Assembly (NCBI RefSeq): GCF_026460945.1
Contig: NZ_JAOVZV010000008.1
Location: 310,001-374,000 of the forward strand
DNA from: Chryseobacterium luquanense
Lineage (GTDB): Bacteria; Bacteroidota; Bacteroidia; Flavobacteriales; Weeksellaceae
Length of the DNA: 64,000 nucleotides
Direction of reading: 5' to 3'
Part shown: positions 8,761 through 17,889 of the stretch, piece after piece
Position numbering within the stretch: position 1 is the stretch's first letter
Layout of the letters: each line of letters starts with the position of its first letter
Translations under genes and position numbers: made by a program
The notes under the pieces: model-generated
Database searches by the model: none
What the model was told of the DNA's origin: nothing
Seen by the model: the letters and a program-made list of their open reading frames with translations, nothing else

Positions 8761-9852
8761 ATGAAAAATATTATACAAATCTTCATTCTCGCTGTAATTC
8801 TTTTCAGTTGCAATAAAGAAAAGAAGGCACAAGAAAAACCATCAGTTCAGAAAAACATTATTGATATTAAAAGTTTAAAATACTTTGAAGTCGGTTACCT
8901 AGATAAATTTGAAGCACTTCCGTCTCTCGAATTTTCGGAAATTACCAGAGATGAATATGATAATTTAAAAAGTACTTCTAATTCCATAACTAATTCTCCG
9001 TTACCAATTAAGGACAATAATTATTTATTGGAAATAAACAATAAGATTCTTAAACTTAAAACTGACGAAAATGTGTCTAAAGAAGGAGAAAACAAATATG
9101 AGTATCTAGGATTTTACCCAACTTTAAATATGTATGCTTTTTCAGCTAATAGTTCAAGCGACAATTTAGGCTTTAGCGAACTTGAATTAATCAATAAATC
9201 CGATTTTTCAGCATGCCGTATTATTTCAGTTGGAGATGATAAAGTAGAAAATCCTATCATTTCTCCTCAGACAAAATATTTAGTTTATCATTACAATTAT
9301 GTGTATGATGATCATAAAAGCTTTGTGGGTGTTTTAAAAATTAATTCTGATAAAACATTTACAGAATATAGAAGCTTTTCATCAAATGATTTTAACATTT
9401 TGGAAACAGCTTGGTTTGCAGAAGATTTTGTTGGCATAAAAGTAACTTCTGATAATGGTAAAACTTTCAATTACTACAAAGCAAGCTTATCTGCTATTAA
9501 TAATAAAGAAAGTAGTTATTCTAAAACTTTTGATGGAAATTATTCTGTTTACGTGGAAACAGAAGCTACATCTACCGGGATGGCTTCCATCAGTTACTCA
9601 TTTAAGATTAATGGTAATAATGCAATATTGGAAACAAATACATATCATGAACCTATACGATGTAACGGAAAATATCTTATCAAAATCAACAATAATATTT
9701 TAGAATTATCTTATAGTGATGAAGAGGAAAATTGTAGATCTGATTCTCCGGTTTTCTACATTAAAAAAGAAGAAAATAAGTTTTTTATAAAAGGTGTCGG
9801 TGGTGAATCCACTTTTTACGAATGGATTCTATTAAAAAAGAATAATAATTGA
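8761..9852 (+). CDS. Hypothetical lipoprotein
   Basis: This 363-residue protein has a lipoprotein signal peptide (IIQIFILAVILFSC), where the Cys would be lipidated and the following NKEKK suggests sorting to the outer membrane. The rest is rich in Asn, Ser, Lys and Glu with beta-type patterning and no recognised catalytic motif. The start at 8761 is chosen because the longer reading frame from 8719 begins inside the fabI terminator and would bury the signal peptide. It is followed by a strong bidirectional terminator and converges on the GH30 gene. Function unknown. Confidence 0.75.
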   Translation: MKNIIQIFILAVILFSCNKEKKAQEKPSVQKNIIDIKSLKYFEVGYLDKFEALPSLEFSEITRDEYDNLKSTSNSITNSPLPIKDNNYLLEINNKILKLKTDENVSKEGENKYEYLGFYPTLNMYAFSANSSSDNLGFSELELINKSDFSACRIISVGDDKVENPIISPQTKYLVYHYNYVYDDHKSFVGVLKINSDKTFTEYRSFSSNDFNILETAWFAEDFVGIKVTSDNGKTFNYYKASLSAINNKESSYSKTFDGNYSVYVETEATSTGMASISYSFKINGNNAILETNTYHEPIRCNGKYLIKINNNILELSYSDEEENCRSDSPVFYIKKEENKFFIKGVGGESTFYEWILLKKNNN

Positions 9853-9869
9853 TACTTTTTTCAAAAATC

Positions 9870-9902
9870 AAATCGGCGGCACCAAAGGTGCCGCCGATTT
9901 TT
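9870..9902. terminator. Strong bidirectional terminator
   Basis: A GC-rich perfect stem (AATCGGCGGCACC with its complement) around the loop AAA, flanked by A and T runs, lies between the convergent lipoprotein and GH30 genes and can serve both. Confidence 0.92.
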
Positions 9903-9932
9903 AATAATAAAAATATATTAATATGAAGTGTG

Positions 9933-11372
9933 CTATAAAATTACAGTCTGTATAGAATGTGCGGGTGCAGATAATTTGGCAGACATTCCTTCAATCCAAA
10001 GATTGGTGTCGATATCATTATCAGAGTCGTTCATGATGACGGTTACCAATTGTCCGTTTTCATTCATAAACGTTGTGGAAGTTAACGCTGCTCTGTTCGA
10101 TGAATTACCAATTCTCTGAGCATTAGGCTTAACGAATTTTGAAATGTGGCCTACATAATAGTATTCATAAGTGTAATGAACTTCGCCTGTTTTAATATCG
10201 GCAATAATTGGGGCGAAACAGAAATTTCCAACATGATTGGGTCCGCCTGTTTCATCCAGAAGAACGTTCCAGTCAGTCCATAATGCGGTTCCTTTATTGA
10301 AATCGTTCATCATATTTCTTCCGTATAGTTCGCCTAAGCTTACATCGTAAATTTTAGTTAAATCAAACTGTTCTTTACAGCCTTCAGTAAACGCTAAAAA
10401 TTTATCAGGAAAAGCTCTCTGTGTTTCCGATAAATTATCAAACAACTGAGTTTTGTTGTTCCATGTTTCGTACCAGTGATAACCGATTCCATGGGCATAT
10501 TTTGAAGTTTCAGGATCACTTAAGGTTGTTGTGGCTCTTTGGTAAATCAAATCCCGGTTGTGATCCCAAATCATTACTTTTTTATCTTTAAATCCATTTT
10601 TCCAAAGTGTCGGGCCTAAATTATTTTTAAGGAATTCTCCTTCTTCTTCAGCGGTATAAATACAAGACTCCCAGGTCTGCGTTGCCATCGGCTCATTCTG
10701 AATGGTCAGTCCCCAAACATTGATTCCTCTTTTTTCGTATTCTTTGATGAATTTAATATAATAATCTGCCCAGGTCTGGTAGAACGGGTTTTCCAGTCTG
10801 CCGCCTTTCAGCATACTTTTATTAGATTTCATCCATGACGGCGGACTCCAAGGTGAAAAGTAAAAAGTATAATTGTTGCCGATTGCCTTTTGAGCTTCTT
10901 TGATCATCGGAATTTTATACTTCTCATCATGAGAAACATTGAATGACTTTAAAGTCTGATCATTTTCTGTTACATACGTGTAAGAATCGCTGGAAAAATC
11001 ACACGAGTTCATATTAGTACGAACAACCGTGTATCCTAAACCATTCTTACCATAATAAGCTTCAATAATTTCTTTCTGCTTATTTTTTGGAAGTTTATAA
11101 AAAGTCTCTGCTGAAGCATCTGTAATAGCACCTCCGATTCCGATTAATTTCTGATATTTAAAATCAGGATCAACAAAAATGCAGGCATCTGTTTCTTTTG
11201 GCTGACCCATTTTCTCGAATTTCACCATTCCTTTGTCAACCATTTTTTCATTGGTTGTAGAGTTCGTGAAAATCACTTTCGCAGATTTTCCTGCATTTTT
11301 TTTCCAGTAATTTTGTGCGTTTGCATTAAAAGCAATTCCGATTACAAAACAACTTACTACTAGCTTTTTCAT
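9933..11372 (-). CDS. Glycoside hydrolase family 30 (likely beta-1,6-glucanase or glucosylceramidase-like)
   Basis: This 479-residue exported enzyme has a signal peptide (residues 1-19, ending FNANAQ). The GH30 (beta/alpha)8 barrel shows the acid/base Glu in LTIQNEPMA (about residue 225) and the nucleophile Glu in FLAFTEGC (about 327). YKIPMIKEAQKAIG, YTFYFSPWSPPSWMKSN and GIGYHWYETW are also typical. The C-terminal beta domain ends in SAPAHSIQTVIL. Bacterial enzymes of this type mostly cut beta-1,6-glucan from fungal walls or branched laminarin; the exact linkage is inferred. It is the last gene of the minus-strand beta-glucan group and a distant paralogue of the GH30 at 14982-16412. Confidence 0.88.
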   Translation of the reverse strand: MKKLVVSCFVIGIAFNANAQNYWKKNAGKSAKVIFTNSTTNEKMVDKGMVKFEKMGQPKETDACIFVDPDFKYQKLIGIGGAITDASAETFYKLPKNKQKEIIEAYYGKNGLGYTVVRTNMNSCDFSSDSYTYVTENDQTLKSFNVSHDEKYKIPMIKEAQKAIGNNYTFYFSPWSPPSWMKSNKSMLKGGRLENPFYQTWADYYIKFIKEYEKRGINVWGLTIQNEPMATQTWESCIYTAEEEGEFLKNNLGPTLWKNGFKDKKVMIWDHNRDLIYQRATTTLSDPETSKYAHGIGYHWYETWNNKTQLFDNLSETQRAFPDKFLAFTEGCKEQFDLTKIYDVSLGELYGRNMMNDFNKGTALWTDWNVLLDETGGPNHVGNFCFAPIIADIKTGEVHYTYEYYYVGHISKFVKPNAQRIGNSSNRAALTSTTFMNENGQLVTVIMNDSDNDIDTNLWIEGMSAKLSAPAHSIQTVIL

Positions 11373-11473
11373 TTAATTCTTCTTCTTTTTCAATTTATAT
11401 TTAACAAGCTCCCGTTTAAATTTTCAGGGAAAATTTATTCGTTCCTCCAGAGAACGCAATTTTATTTATATCA

Positions 11474-12283
11474 TTATTGTTTTTGATAGACTCTCACATA
11501 ATCAATGAAATATTTCTGAGGAAAAACAGAATCATCAATTCCTTCCTTACCACCCCAGAATCCACCTACTGCCAGATTTAAAATAATAAAATAAGGCTGG
11601 TCAAAAGGCCACGCTTCATATGTTTTTTCTTTATTTTCATACGTAAAAAACTTCTGATCATCGATATATACATCAATTTTTTCAGGCGTCCAATCTGCTT
11701 TGTAAACATGAAACTTTTCACTGACATCTTTTACAAACAAAGTGTCTGTCTTTTGAGTATTGATGATATGATTGTACTTTTTGGTGTGCACTGATGCATG
11801 AACAAATCCTTGATTGAGACCTACGTGTTCCATAATATCCAGTTCACCGTCATCCGGCCATTCTTTCATATTTTCGCTCATCATCCATATGGCAGGCCAT
11901 GTTCCGCGACCTTTTGGAAGTTTAGCACGGACTTCAACTGTTCCATATTGAAATGAGAATTTCCCTTTCGTCAAAAGCCTTGCTGAAGTATATTTATTCT
12001 TTTCCCAGTTTTCTTTTTTGGCTTCAATCAAAAGATTTCCGTTTTCTACTCTTGCGTTTTCCAATCTGTTTTTGGTATAAAACTGAGCTTCATTATTTCC
12101 GTAACCGTTGCCACCGACATCGTAATTCCATTTAGTGGAATCCGGTAAACCTTTATAATTAAACTCGTCGCTCCAGATTAATTTTCTGCTTGAATCGGGT
12201 TTGTAGGATGCACAGTTCAATGTTGAAAAAACTAAAGTTCCTCCGATCACGATATTGATGATATTTAGAAATTTTATTTTCAA
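11474..12283 (-). CDS. Glycoside hydrolase family 16 endo-beta-1,3-glucanase (laminarinase-like) lipoprotein
   Basis: This 269-residue protein starts with a lipoprotein-type signal (VIGGTLVFSTLNC, Cys about residue 24), so it is probably outer-membrane anchored. The GH16 jelly-roll domain fills the rest: LIWSDEFNYKG, the catalytic GELDIMEHVG near residue 145 (nucleophile Glu, assisting Asp and acid/base Glu in the ExDxxE pattern) and the end ILNLAVGGFWGG...FIDYVRVYQ. The extra Met in ELDIME gives the beta-bulge spacing of laminarinases rather than lichenases. It should cut beta-1,3-glucan inside the chain, upstream of the GH3 exo-enzyme encoded next to it. Confidence 0.9.
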   Translation of the reverse strand: MKIKFLNIINIVIGGTLVFSTLNCASYKPDSSRKLIWSDEFNYKGLPDSTKWNYDVGGNGYGNNEAQFYTKNRLENARVENGNLLIEAKKENWEKNKYTSARLLTKGKFSFQYGTVEVRAKLPKGRGTWPAIWMMSENMKEWPDDGELDIMEHVGLNQGFVHASVHTKKYNHIINTQKTDTLFVKDVSEKFHVYKADWTPEKIDVYIDDQKFFTYENKEKTYEAWPFDQPYFIILNLAVGGFWGGKEGIDDSVFPQKYFIDYVRVYQKQ

Positions 12284-12316
12284 TTTTTAAGTTTTATTTT
12301 TTAAAAAGATTTTCAA

Positions 12317-12459
12317 CGCAAAGATTTAATTAAATAATTATGATTTTAATGAGCAAAGTTTAAATCAATTTCATTGATTTTATGAAGCTAGCTTAATCAG
12401 CGACTTGTCGCAACTCTTTGCTCTTTAAAACTTACAGTTTCAATATTTAAATCTTTGCG
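12317..12459. repeat. Nested inverted-repeat element in the GH16-GH3 gap
   Basis: The 316-bp gap between GH16 and GH3 holds no gene. Its ends are a perfect 13-bp inverted repeat (CGCAAAGATTTAA at 12317-12329 and its complement at 12447-12459). Inside are GAGCAAAG at 12351-12358 with CTTTGCTC at 12416-12423, and a small perfect palindrome GCGAC-tt-GTCGC at 12400-12411. The whole can fold as a long cruciform. It resembles short non-coding repeat elements of this group with CGCAAAG ends; identity as a mobile MITE-like element is not shown. Confidence 0.55.
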
Positions 12460-12560
12460 AAAAAATAAATATTTTTTATTAACAAAGTTTGTTATGTTGA
12501 AATTTCTAATTCAGATTCTTTCAGAATAACAAGAATTACACTCAGTCTTCTACCACCAAA

Positions 12561-12578
12561 AGCGGGTTTCATCCCGCT
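12561..12578 (-). terminator. Weak hairpin after the GH3 gene
   Basis: AGCGGG and CCCGCT pair around a 6-base loop, 22-39 bases past the GH3 stop, followed on the minus strand by TTTGG. The T run is short, so termination may be partial. Confidence 0.5.
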
Positions 12579-12599
12579 CTCAGTTTTATAAACTCATAT

Positions 12600-14822
12600 T
12601 TATTTTTCCCAAGTAATTCTTTTTGTCTGAACATTTTGAGAATCGGTTCCTATCATAATGTCAAATTCTCCGGCTTCCCAATCATAGTTCAAAGCATCAT
12701 CATAGAATTTTAAATTTTCAGGAGTCAATGTAAAATTGATTGTTTTATTCTCTCCTTTTTTAATGAAAACTTTTTGAAAACCCTTTAATTCTTTCACAGG
12801 TCTTACCACTTTTCCCACCAAATCTCTAATGTACAGCTGCACCACTTCTTCCCCATCGTAATTTCCAGTATTTGAAACGTTTACAGTGATTTTTAACGTC
12901 TGATTTCCATTAAGATTTGTCGAACTTAAATTCATATCAGCATATTTAAACTGAGTATAGCTTAAACCATATCCAAAAGGAAATTTCGGATCGTTATCCA
13001 GATCGATGTATGCGGAAACATAATTTCTGTCCGTATCATTCTTTGCAGGTCTTCCCGTATTGTAGTGATTGTAATAAATCGGAAGCTGACCCACCGTTCT
13101 CGGAAAAGTCATCGGTAGTTTCCCACCTGGATTAACTGTGCCGAAAAGTACGTCAGCAATTGAATTTCCTGCCTCTGTACCAAGCCACCAAGTGTAAACA
13201 ATGGTCGGGATATTGTCGGCAGCCCAATCGAAAACCAATGGTCTTCCTGCGTTGATCATTAAAACGATCGGCTTTCCGGTTTTAGCAATTTCCTTCAGTA
13301 AATCTTCCTGCACACCGGAAAAATGAAGATTGCTTCTGCTTTTTGCTTCACCGCTCATGGCGTGACCTTCGCCTAAAGTCATAATCACAACATCTGCTTT
13401 TTTTGCCGTTTCCACAGCTTCCGCAAACATTGATTTGTCCTGATCATCGACGTTAGCGCCTTTTGCATACAGCAATGTCGAGTTTTTGTCTAACTGATTT
13501 TTAATACCATCAAACTGCGTTACAATTCTTTGGTCATCATCTTTAAAAGCCACAGACCAAAAGCCGTGATTAGCGACCGTCTCTTTTCCGAAAGGTCCAA
13601 TTAATGCTACGGTTTTTGTCGACTTTGAAAGCGGAAGAATATTCTTTTCATTTTTTAGCAAGACAATACTTTTCGAACCAAATTCTCTTCCGAATTTTCT
13701 GTTTTCCTGATTGTGTAACTGTTCTTTCTGTCTCTTCTCACTGCTGAATCGGTAAGGATCATCAAATAATCCCATCTCAAATTTTTTAACCAAAATTCTT
13801 CTTGCTGCATCATCAATTAATTTAGGATCCACTTTTCCTTCCTGAACTAATTTCGGAAGTTCGGCCATGTAGGCACGGCTTTCCATATCCATGTCGCTTC
13901 CAGCGTTGATGGCTTTTTCTGCGGCTTCTTTATTGTCTTTGGCGTAACCGTGAGGAACCATTTCACCGATGCTTCCCCAGTCCGAAACCACAAAACCTTT
14001 ATAGTTCCATTGACCTTTTAAAATATCTCTTAAAATATATTGGTTTGCTGTTGCAGGAATTCCGTTGATATCATTAAAAGAATTCATAAAAGTTGCCACT
14101 CCAGCTTCTGCAGCCGCTTTGAAAGGTGGCAGGTAGGTTTCATGAAGCTGTCTCAAACTCATATCAACAGAGTTATAATCTCTTCCGCCAACTGCTGCTC
14201 CATACGCTGCAAAATGTTTTGCACAAGCCATAATCGCATCAAGATTTCCAAGACCTTTTCCCTGAAAACCTTTGATTCTTGCTAGACCAATCTGAGTTCC
14301 CAAATACGTATCTTCTCCCGAGCCTTCCATCACTCTGCCCCATCTCGGATCTCTGGCAATGTCTACCATTGGCGCAAACGTCCAGTGAATTCCGTACGCA
14401 GAGGCTTCTGTTGCAGCGATTCTTTCAGATTTTTCAATTAAATTTAAATCCCAACTCGCCGCCTGACCCAAATTCACCGGGAACGTTGTTCTGTAGCCAT
14501 GAATGACGTCCTGACCGAACAACATTGGAATTTTTAATCTTGATTTTAAAGCTAATTCCTGAAATTTTCTGGTCTCCTCTGCTCCTGCCACATTCAGCAT
14601 CGAACCGACTTTCCCTATTTTAATTTCATTTAAAACATTTGAAGAATTGGAATTCTGAGGACCTGTGGCATATTCAAAACCACTGTACTGTACGAGCTGC
14701 CCGATTTTTTCTTCTAAAGTCATTTTAGATAATAAATCGGAAACTTTCTGGTCAATTGTTTTCTGTCCGAATGTGTTGAATCCGAATGCTGTAAATGCTA
14801 ATATGAAATAAAGTTTTTTCAT
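12600..14822 (-). CDS. bglX: Glycoside hydrolase family 3 beta-glucosidase (BglX-like)
   Basis: This 740-residue exported exo-enzyme removes terminal glucose from beta-gluco-oligosaccharides. It has a signal peptide (residues 1-19, FGFNTFGQ). The GH3 N-terminal barrel has the MTLEEKIGQLVQ start, MDMESRAY and the nucleophile Asp in GFVVSDWGS (about residue 280). After it come the alpha/beta sandwich (VIMTLGEGHAMSGEA, with the likely acid/base region) and a C-terminal fibronectin-III-like domain (NTGNYDGEEVVQLYIRD). Length is normal for periplasmic BglX. It belongs to the glucan locus and would finish oligosaccharides released by the GH16 and GH30 enzymes. Confidence 0.93.
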   Translation of the reverse strand: MKKLYFILAFTAFGFNTFGQKTIDQKVSDLLSKMTLEEKIGQLVQYSGFEYATGPQNSNSSNVLNEIKIGKVGSMLNVAGAEETRKFQELALKSRLKIPMLFGQDVIHGYRTTFPVNLGQAASWDLNLIEKSERIAATEASAYGIHWTFAPMVDIARDPRWGRVMEGSGEDTYLGTQIGLARIKGFQGKGLGNLDAIMACAKHFAAYGAAVGGRDYNSVDMSLRQLHETYLPPFKAAAEAGVATFMNSFNDINGIPATANQYILRDILKGQWNYKGFVVSDWGSIGEMVPHGYAKDNKEAAEKAINAGSDMDMESRAYMAELPKLVQEGKVDPKLIDDAARRILVKKFEMGLFDDPYRFSSEKRQKEQLHNQENRKFGREFGSKSIVLLKNEKNILPLSKSTKTVALIGPFGKETVANHGFWSVAFKDDDQRIVTQFDGIKNQLDKNSTLLYAKGANVDDQDKSMFAEAVETAKKADVVIMTLGEGHAMSGEAKSRSNLHFSGVQEDLLKEIAKTGKPIVLMINAGRPLVFDWAADNIPTIVYTWWLGTEAGNSIADVLFGTVNPGGKLPMTFPRTVGQLPIYYNHYNTGRPAKNDTDRNYVSAYIDLDNDPKFPFGYGLSYTQFKYADMNLSSTNLNGNQTLKITVNVSNTGNYDGEEVVQLYIRDLVGKVVRPVKELKGFQKVFIKKGENKTINFTLTPENLKFYDDALNYDWEAGEFDIMIGTDSQNVQTKRITWEK

Positions 14823-14856
14823 TATAATTTAATTTTGCTCTGACTTTAAATTTTAA

Positions 14857-14915
14857 CGCAAAGGGCGCAAAGTTTTTTTTTGAAAATGATACTGTTGATT
14901 TTTAAGTTCGCAAAG
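14857..14915. repeat. CGCAAAG short repeats ahead of the GH3 gene
   Basis: Three copies of CGCAAAG at 14857-14863, 14866-14872 and 14909-14915 lie between GH30 and GH3. The same word forms the ends of the nested repeat at 12317-12459. This looks like a small dispersed repeat family; no gene is present in the gap. Confidence 0.5.
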
Positions 14916-14981
14916 GCGTTCTACTTAGCAAAGAACAAGAGTTTTCATTCTAAAAACTTCTACATGTGTCATTTTTAGAAT

Positions 14982-16412
14982 TTAAAAAACATATGTAGCA
15001 ACCGAACTTGCAGTAATGTTTACAGGAGCCGTTTTGTTGTTATATTTAATATTAAAATTTTCGTCTTTTTTGCTGTAATTCTGAACAATCAAAACAGTCT
15101 TTCCTTCGGGAGTTTTAAAAGCAACTGTTGACAGATTATCTGTCTGCGTAGAAGAAATTCTTTGGGAATTTGCCGGAACAAATTTCGAAGCATGAGCAAT
15201 GATATAATATCCTACATTTCTTGTAAAGTTTTCTTTATCTGAAACAGTAATGGCACCTTTACATTCTGTACAACCTCCCGGAGTATGGGGTTTAAATTCC
15301 GGATCGTTAGCCAAGTTCCACTCTAAAGCAATTTTGCTGTAATTTCTCATCGAACCAATCACAACATTTTTGGTATGCCAGTTTAGATCTTCATTGAAAG
15401 TGCCTTTTGCACCGGTCCATTGTTCTGTGAAATATAAATTTTTGTTTGGGTGAGCCTTATAAACTGTACTTAAAGCAGAAATATCGCCTTCGTACAAATG
15501 GAAAGCCGAACCGTCAATATATTGATTGGCTTCCGGATCGTTTAAAATATTAATAGCATACTCAGGTTTGTTGCAATTGTGATCGTAAACAACAATTTTG
15601 GTTTTAATATTATTTGATTTAAAAATCGGTCCCAAACTTTGTTTAATAAAATCTCTCTGCTGATCTGAAACCATCAATAAACTTGGATTATTTCCGGGAT
15701 GTAACGGTTCGTTCTGAGGAGTAACAGCATCAATTCTAATTCCCTCTTTCTGCATTCCCTGAATATATTTGACAAAATAGTTTGCATACGTATCGTAAAA
15801 CTCAGGTTTCAGGCTTCCGCCGATTGATTTTTCGTTGTCTTTCATCCAAACAGGAGGCGACCAAGGAGCTGCAATGATTTTGATCTTCGGATTGATGGCT
15901 AAAATTTCTTTTAACATCGCAATTAAATCTTTATCTCTTGCCAGACTGAATTTTGATAAAGTGGGATCAGTTTGACCTTGAGGCAAATCGTCATAAGAAA
16001 AAACTTCACCATCCAGATCAGAAGCGCCGATGCTTAATCTCAGATAACTGATGGAAATTGAGTTTTCATCTTTACCGAAAAGTTCGTTCAATAATGCTTT
16101 TCTTTTTGATGGAGAAAGACGGTTGATTACTTCAACACTTCCGCCTGTTAATGTATAACCAAAACCATCAACATATTGAAACTTTTGAGAATCATCAATT
16201 TCAATATTCTGAAAATTATTGGATGTGTTTACAAAAACCAATGGTAATTGTTGCTGCAATTTTATGCTTTCATCTCCTTTCGTCAACCAAGATTGAACCT
16301 GGTCTTTAGTATTGACTGTCGATTTGCACGAAGTTAAAGGCAAAAGTACCACACCGCTAAATAGCAGTGCAGTACTTTTTAAAAAGAAACTATATGATTT
16401 TTTCTTTAACAT
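14982..16412 (-). CDS. Glycoside hydrolase family 30 lipoprotein in the SusCD operon
   Basis: This 476-residue enzyme is a probable surface or periplasm-facing lipoprotein (LLFSGVVLLPLTSCKS, Cys about residue 29). GH30 marks are KIIAAPWSPPVWMKDN, the acid/base Glu in VTPQNEPLHPG (about 233), AFHLYEGD and the nucleophile Glu in LYFTEQWTG (about 329). CTECKGAITV near the end adds a Cys pair. It starts 2 bases after the SusD stop codon (upstream gene ends 16415), so it is translated with SusC/SusD and is probably the entry glucanase of the locus. Beta-1,6-glucan is the likeliest target, by family knowledge only. Confidence 0.9.
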   Translation of the reverse strand: MLKKKSYSFFLKSTALLFSGVVLLPLTSCKSTVNTKDQVQSWLTKGDESIKLQQQLPLVFVNTSNNFQNIEIDDSQKFQYVDGFGYTLTGGSVEVINRLSPSKRKALLNELFGKDENSISISYLRLSIGASDLDGEVFSYDDLPQGQTDPTLSKFSLARDKDLIAMLKEILAINPKIKIIAAPWSPPVWMKDNEKSIGGSLKPEFYDTYANYFVKYIQGMQKEGIRIDAVTPQNEPLHPGNNPSLLMVSDQQRDFIKQSLGPIFKSNNIKTKIVVYDHNCNKPEYAINILNDPEANQYIDGSAFHLYEGDISALSTVYKAHPNKNLYFTEQWTGAKGTFNEDLNWHTKNVVIGSMRNYSKIALEWNLANDPEFKPHTPGGCTECKGAITVSDKENFTRNVGYYIIAHASKFVPANSQRISSTQTDNLSTVAFKTPEGKTVLIVQNYSKKDENFNIKYNNKTAPVNITASSVATYVF

Positions 16413-16414
16413 AT

Positions 16415-17878
16415 TTAGTAACCGGGGTTTTGAGTTAAGTTAGGGTTGTTATCCAACTGTGTTTGTGGAATTGGCCACAATAATCTGTTTTGATTCAAAT
16501 TATTTACATAGGGTAACAAATTACCAGCTGCATTTCTTTGTTGAGAAAGGATTTCGATCGATTTTCCGGTTCTTTTCAAATCAAACCAACGGTGACCTTC
16601 GAATGCTAGTTCTAATTTTCTTTCTTTAAGAATTTTATTGATTCCATCATCTGTACTTGTTATCGTAATAGGATTTAGGCTTGAGCTGGCTCTGTTTCTT
16701 ACTTGGTTAACCAAAGTCGCAGCATCTGTAAAATTACCTTGACGAACCAAAGCTTCTGCTCTAATTAATAATAAATCTGCATATCTCATTACATAAAAAT
16801 TCTGATGACCTGTAGTAATTCTCATTTTATACATAAAAGGAAAATTATTGCTTGCCCAGAAATTATCAGACCAGCTTACTGTAGTTGGGGAAAACCAAAC
16901 ACTTGAATTTTTTCTAACATTATCCCCTTCTGTATTAAAAGTATTTACTAAATCATAAGAAGGTGTATTGAATTTTTTCCAATCTGTACCATAGAACATT
17001 GAAGATCCCCATGCCCAAAGATTTCCGGCATTACCGTTAGATTCAAAAATAGATTCTGCATTCGCTTCATGATTTCCATCAAAAAGGAAATCATAGGTAG
17101 GAAGTAATGAATATCCTTGTCCCATTAATTGTGTTGTATAATCAACCACTTTTGCATAATCTGGATTTGGCTTTGTTGCGTAAACTTTTGCCAATAGAGC
17201 CATTGCTAAACCTTTTGTAGCTCTATATTTATTTGAACTTGCAGGTGCATTTGCCAAAGCCCCTTCTAAATCTGCAATAATTTGAGCATATACTTCATTT
17301 ACAGGCTTTCTTGTTGGATAAACTTGACTATAAACCTCGTCAAAATTTTCATCATTTACTCCAATTACCGCTTTTGTAACCAATGGAAAATCTCCCCAAA
17401 GCTGAACTCCATGAAAATTGTACATTGCCCTCATAATAGCTGCTTCGGCTTTCATTTCTGATTTTCTTGTACTTGTAAGGGCAGGATCTGAAATATTATC
17501 TACATAATTTAAAATTTTGTTAGAATTATTAATAAATGTAAATAAGTAATTCCAGTCTCTGTTTACATTTGAGTTGGTAGCAATAATTCGGTACTCATCC
17601 ATTTGAAAGTTTTGTACATTGTCACTTCCTGCATGAGCAATTTCGGTTTGTCCGTCACCATTGAAAAAATAATCTAATTGCCAATATTCGTTACCTAAAT
17701 CGGTATAGATAGTCGTCATTAAACTTTCAGCTTCTGCAGCAGTTGTATAAGGAGTTTCACTAAGTGGAATAGCTCTATCTGTTAAAGGCTCAGTATCTAA
17801 ATAGTCACTACATGAATTAGTTCCCAATGTTAAAGTCGCACCAAGGAAAAAATAATATATTGTTTTGTTAAATTTCAT
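16415..17878 (-). CDS. susD: SusD/RagB-family glycan-binding lipoprotein
   Basis: This 487-residue outer-membrane lipoprotein (GATLTLGTNSCSDYLDTEPL, Cys at 23) covers the SusC pore and captures glycans. The N-terminal SusD-like domain has TPYTTAAEAESLMTTIYTDL. The C-terminal region has the typical FYVMRYADLLLIRAEALVRQG, LNPITITS..ILKERKLELAFEGHRWFDLKRTG and the ending LWPIPQTQLDNNPNLTQNPGY. It lies 11 bases after the SusC stop and directly before a GH30 gene, so the three form one operon. The bound glycan is inferred from neighbouring enzymes to be a beta-glucan. Confidence 0.96.
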   Translation of the reverse strand: MKFNKTIYYFFLGATLTLGTNSCSDYLDTEPLTDRAIPLSETPYTTAAEAESLMTTIYTDLGNEYWQLDYFFNGDGQTEIAHAGSDNVQNFQMDEYRIIATNSNVNRDWNYLFTFINNSNKILNYVDNISDPALTSTRKSEMKAEAAIMRAMYNFHGVQLWGDFPLVTKAVIGVNDENFDEVYSQVYPTRKPVNEVYAQIIADLEGALANAPASSNKYRATKGLAMALLAKVYATKPNPDYAKVVDYTTQLMGQGYSLLPTYDFLFDGNHEANAESIFESNGNAGNLWAWGSSMFYGTDWKKFNTPSYDLVNTFNTEGDNVRKNSSVWFSPTTVSWSDNFWASNNFPFMYKMRITTGHQNFYVMRYADLLLIRAEALVRQGNFTDAATLVNQVRNRASSSLNPITITSTDDGINKILKERKLELAFEGHRWFDLKRTGKSIEILSQQRNAAGNLLPYVNNLNQNRLLWPIPQTQLDNNPNLTQNPGY

Positions 17879-17889
17879 AACTGTTATAA

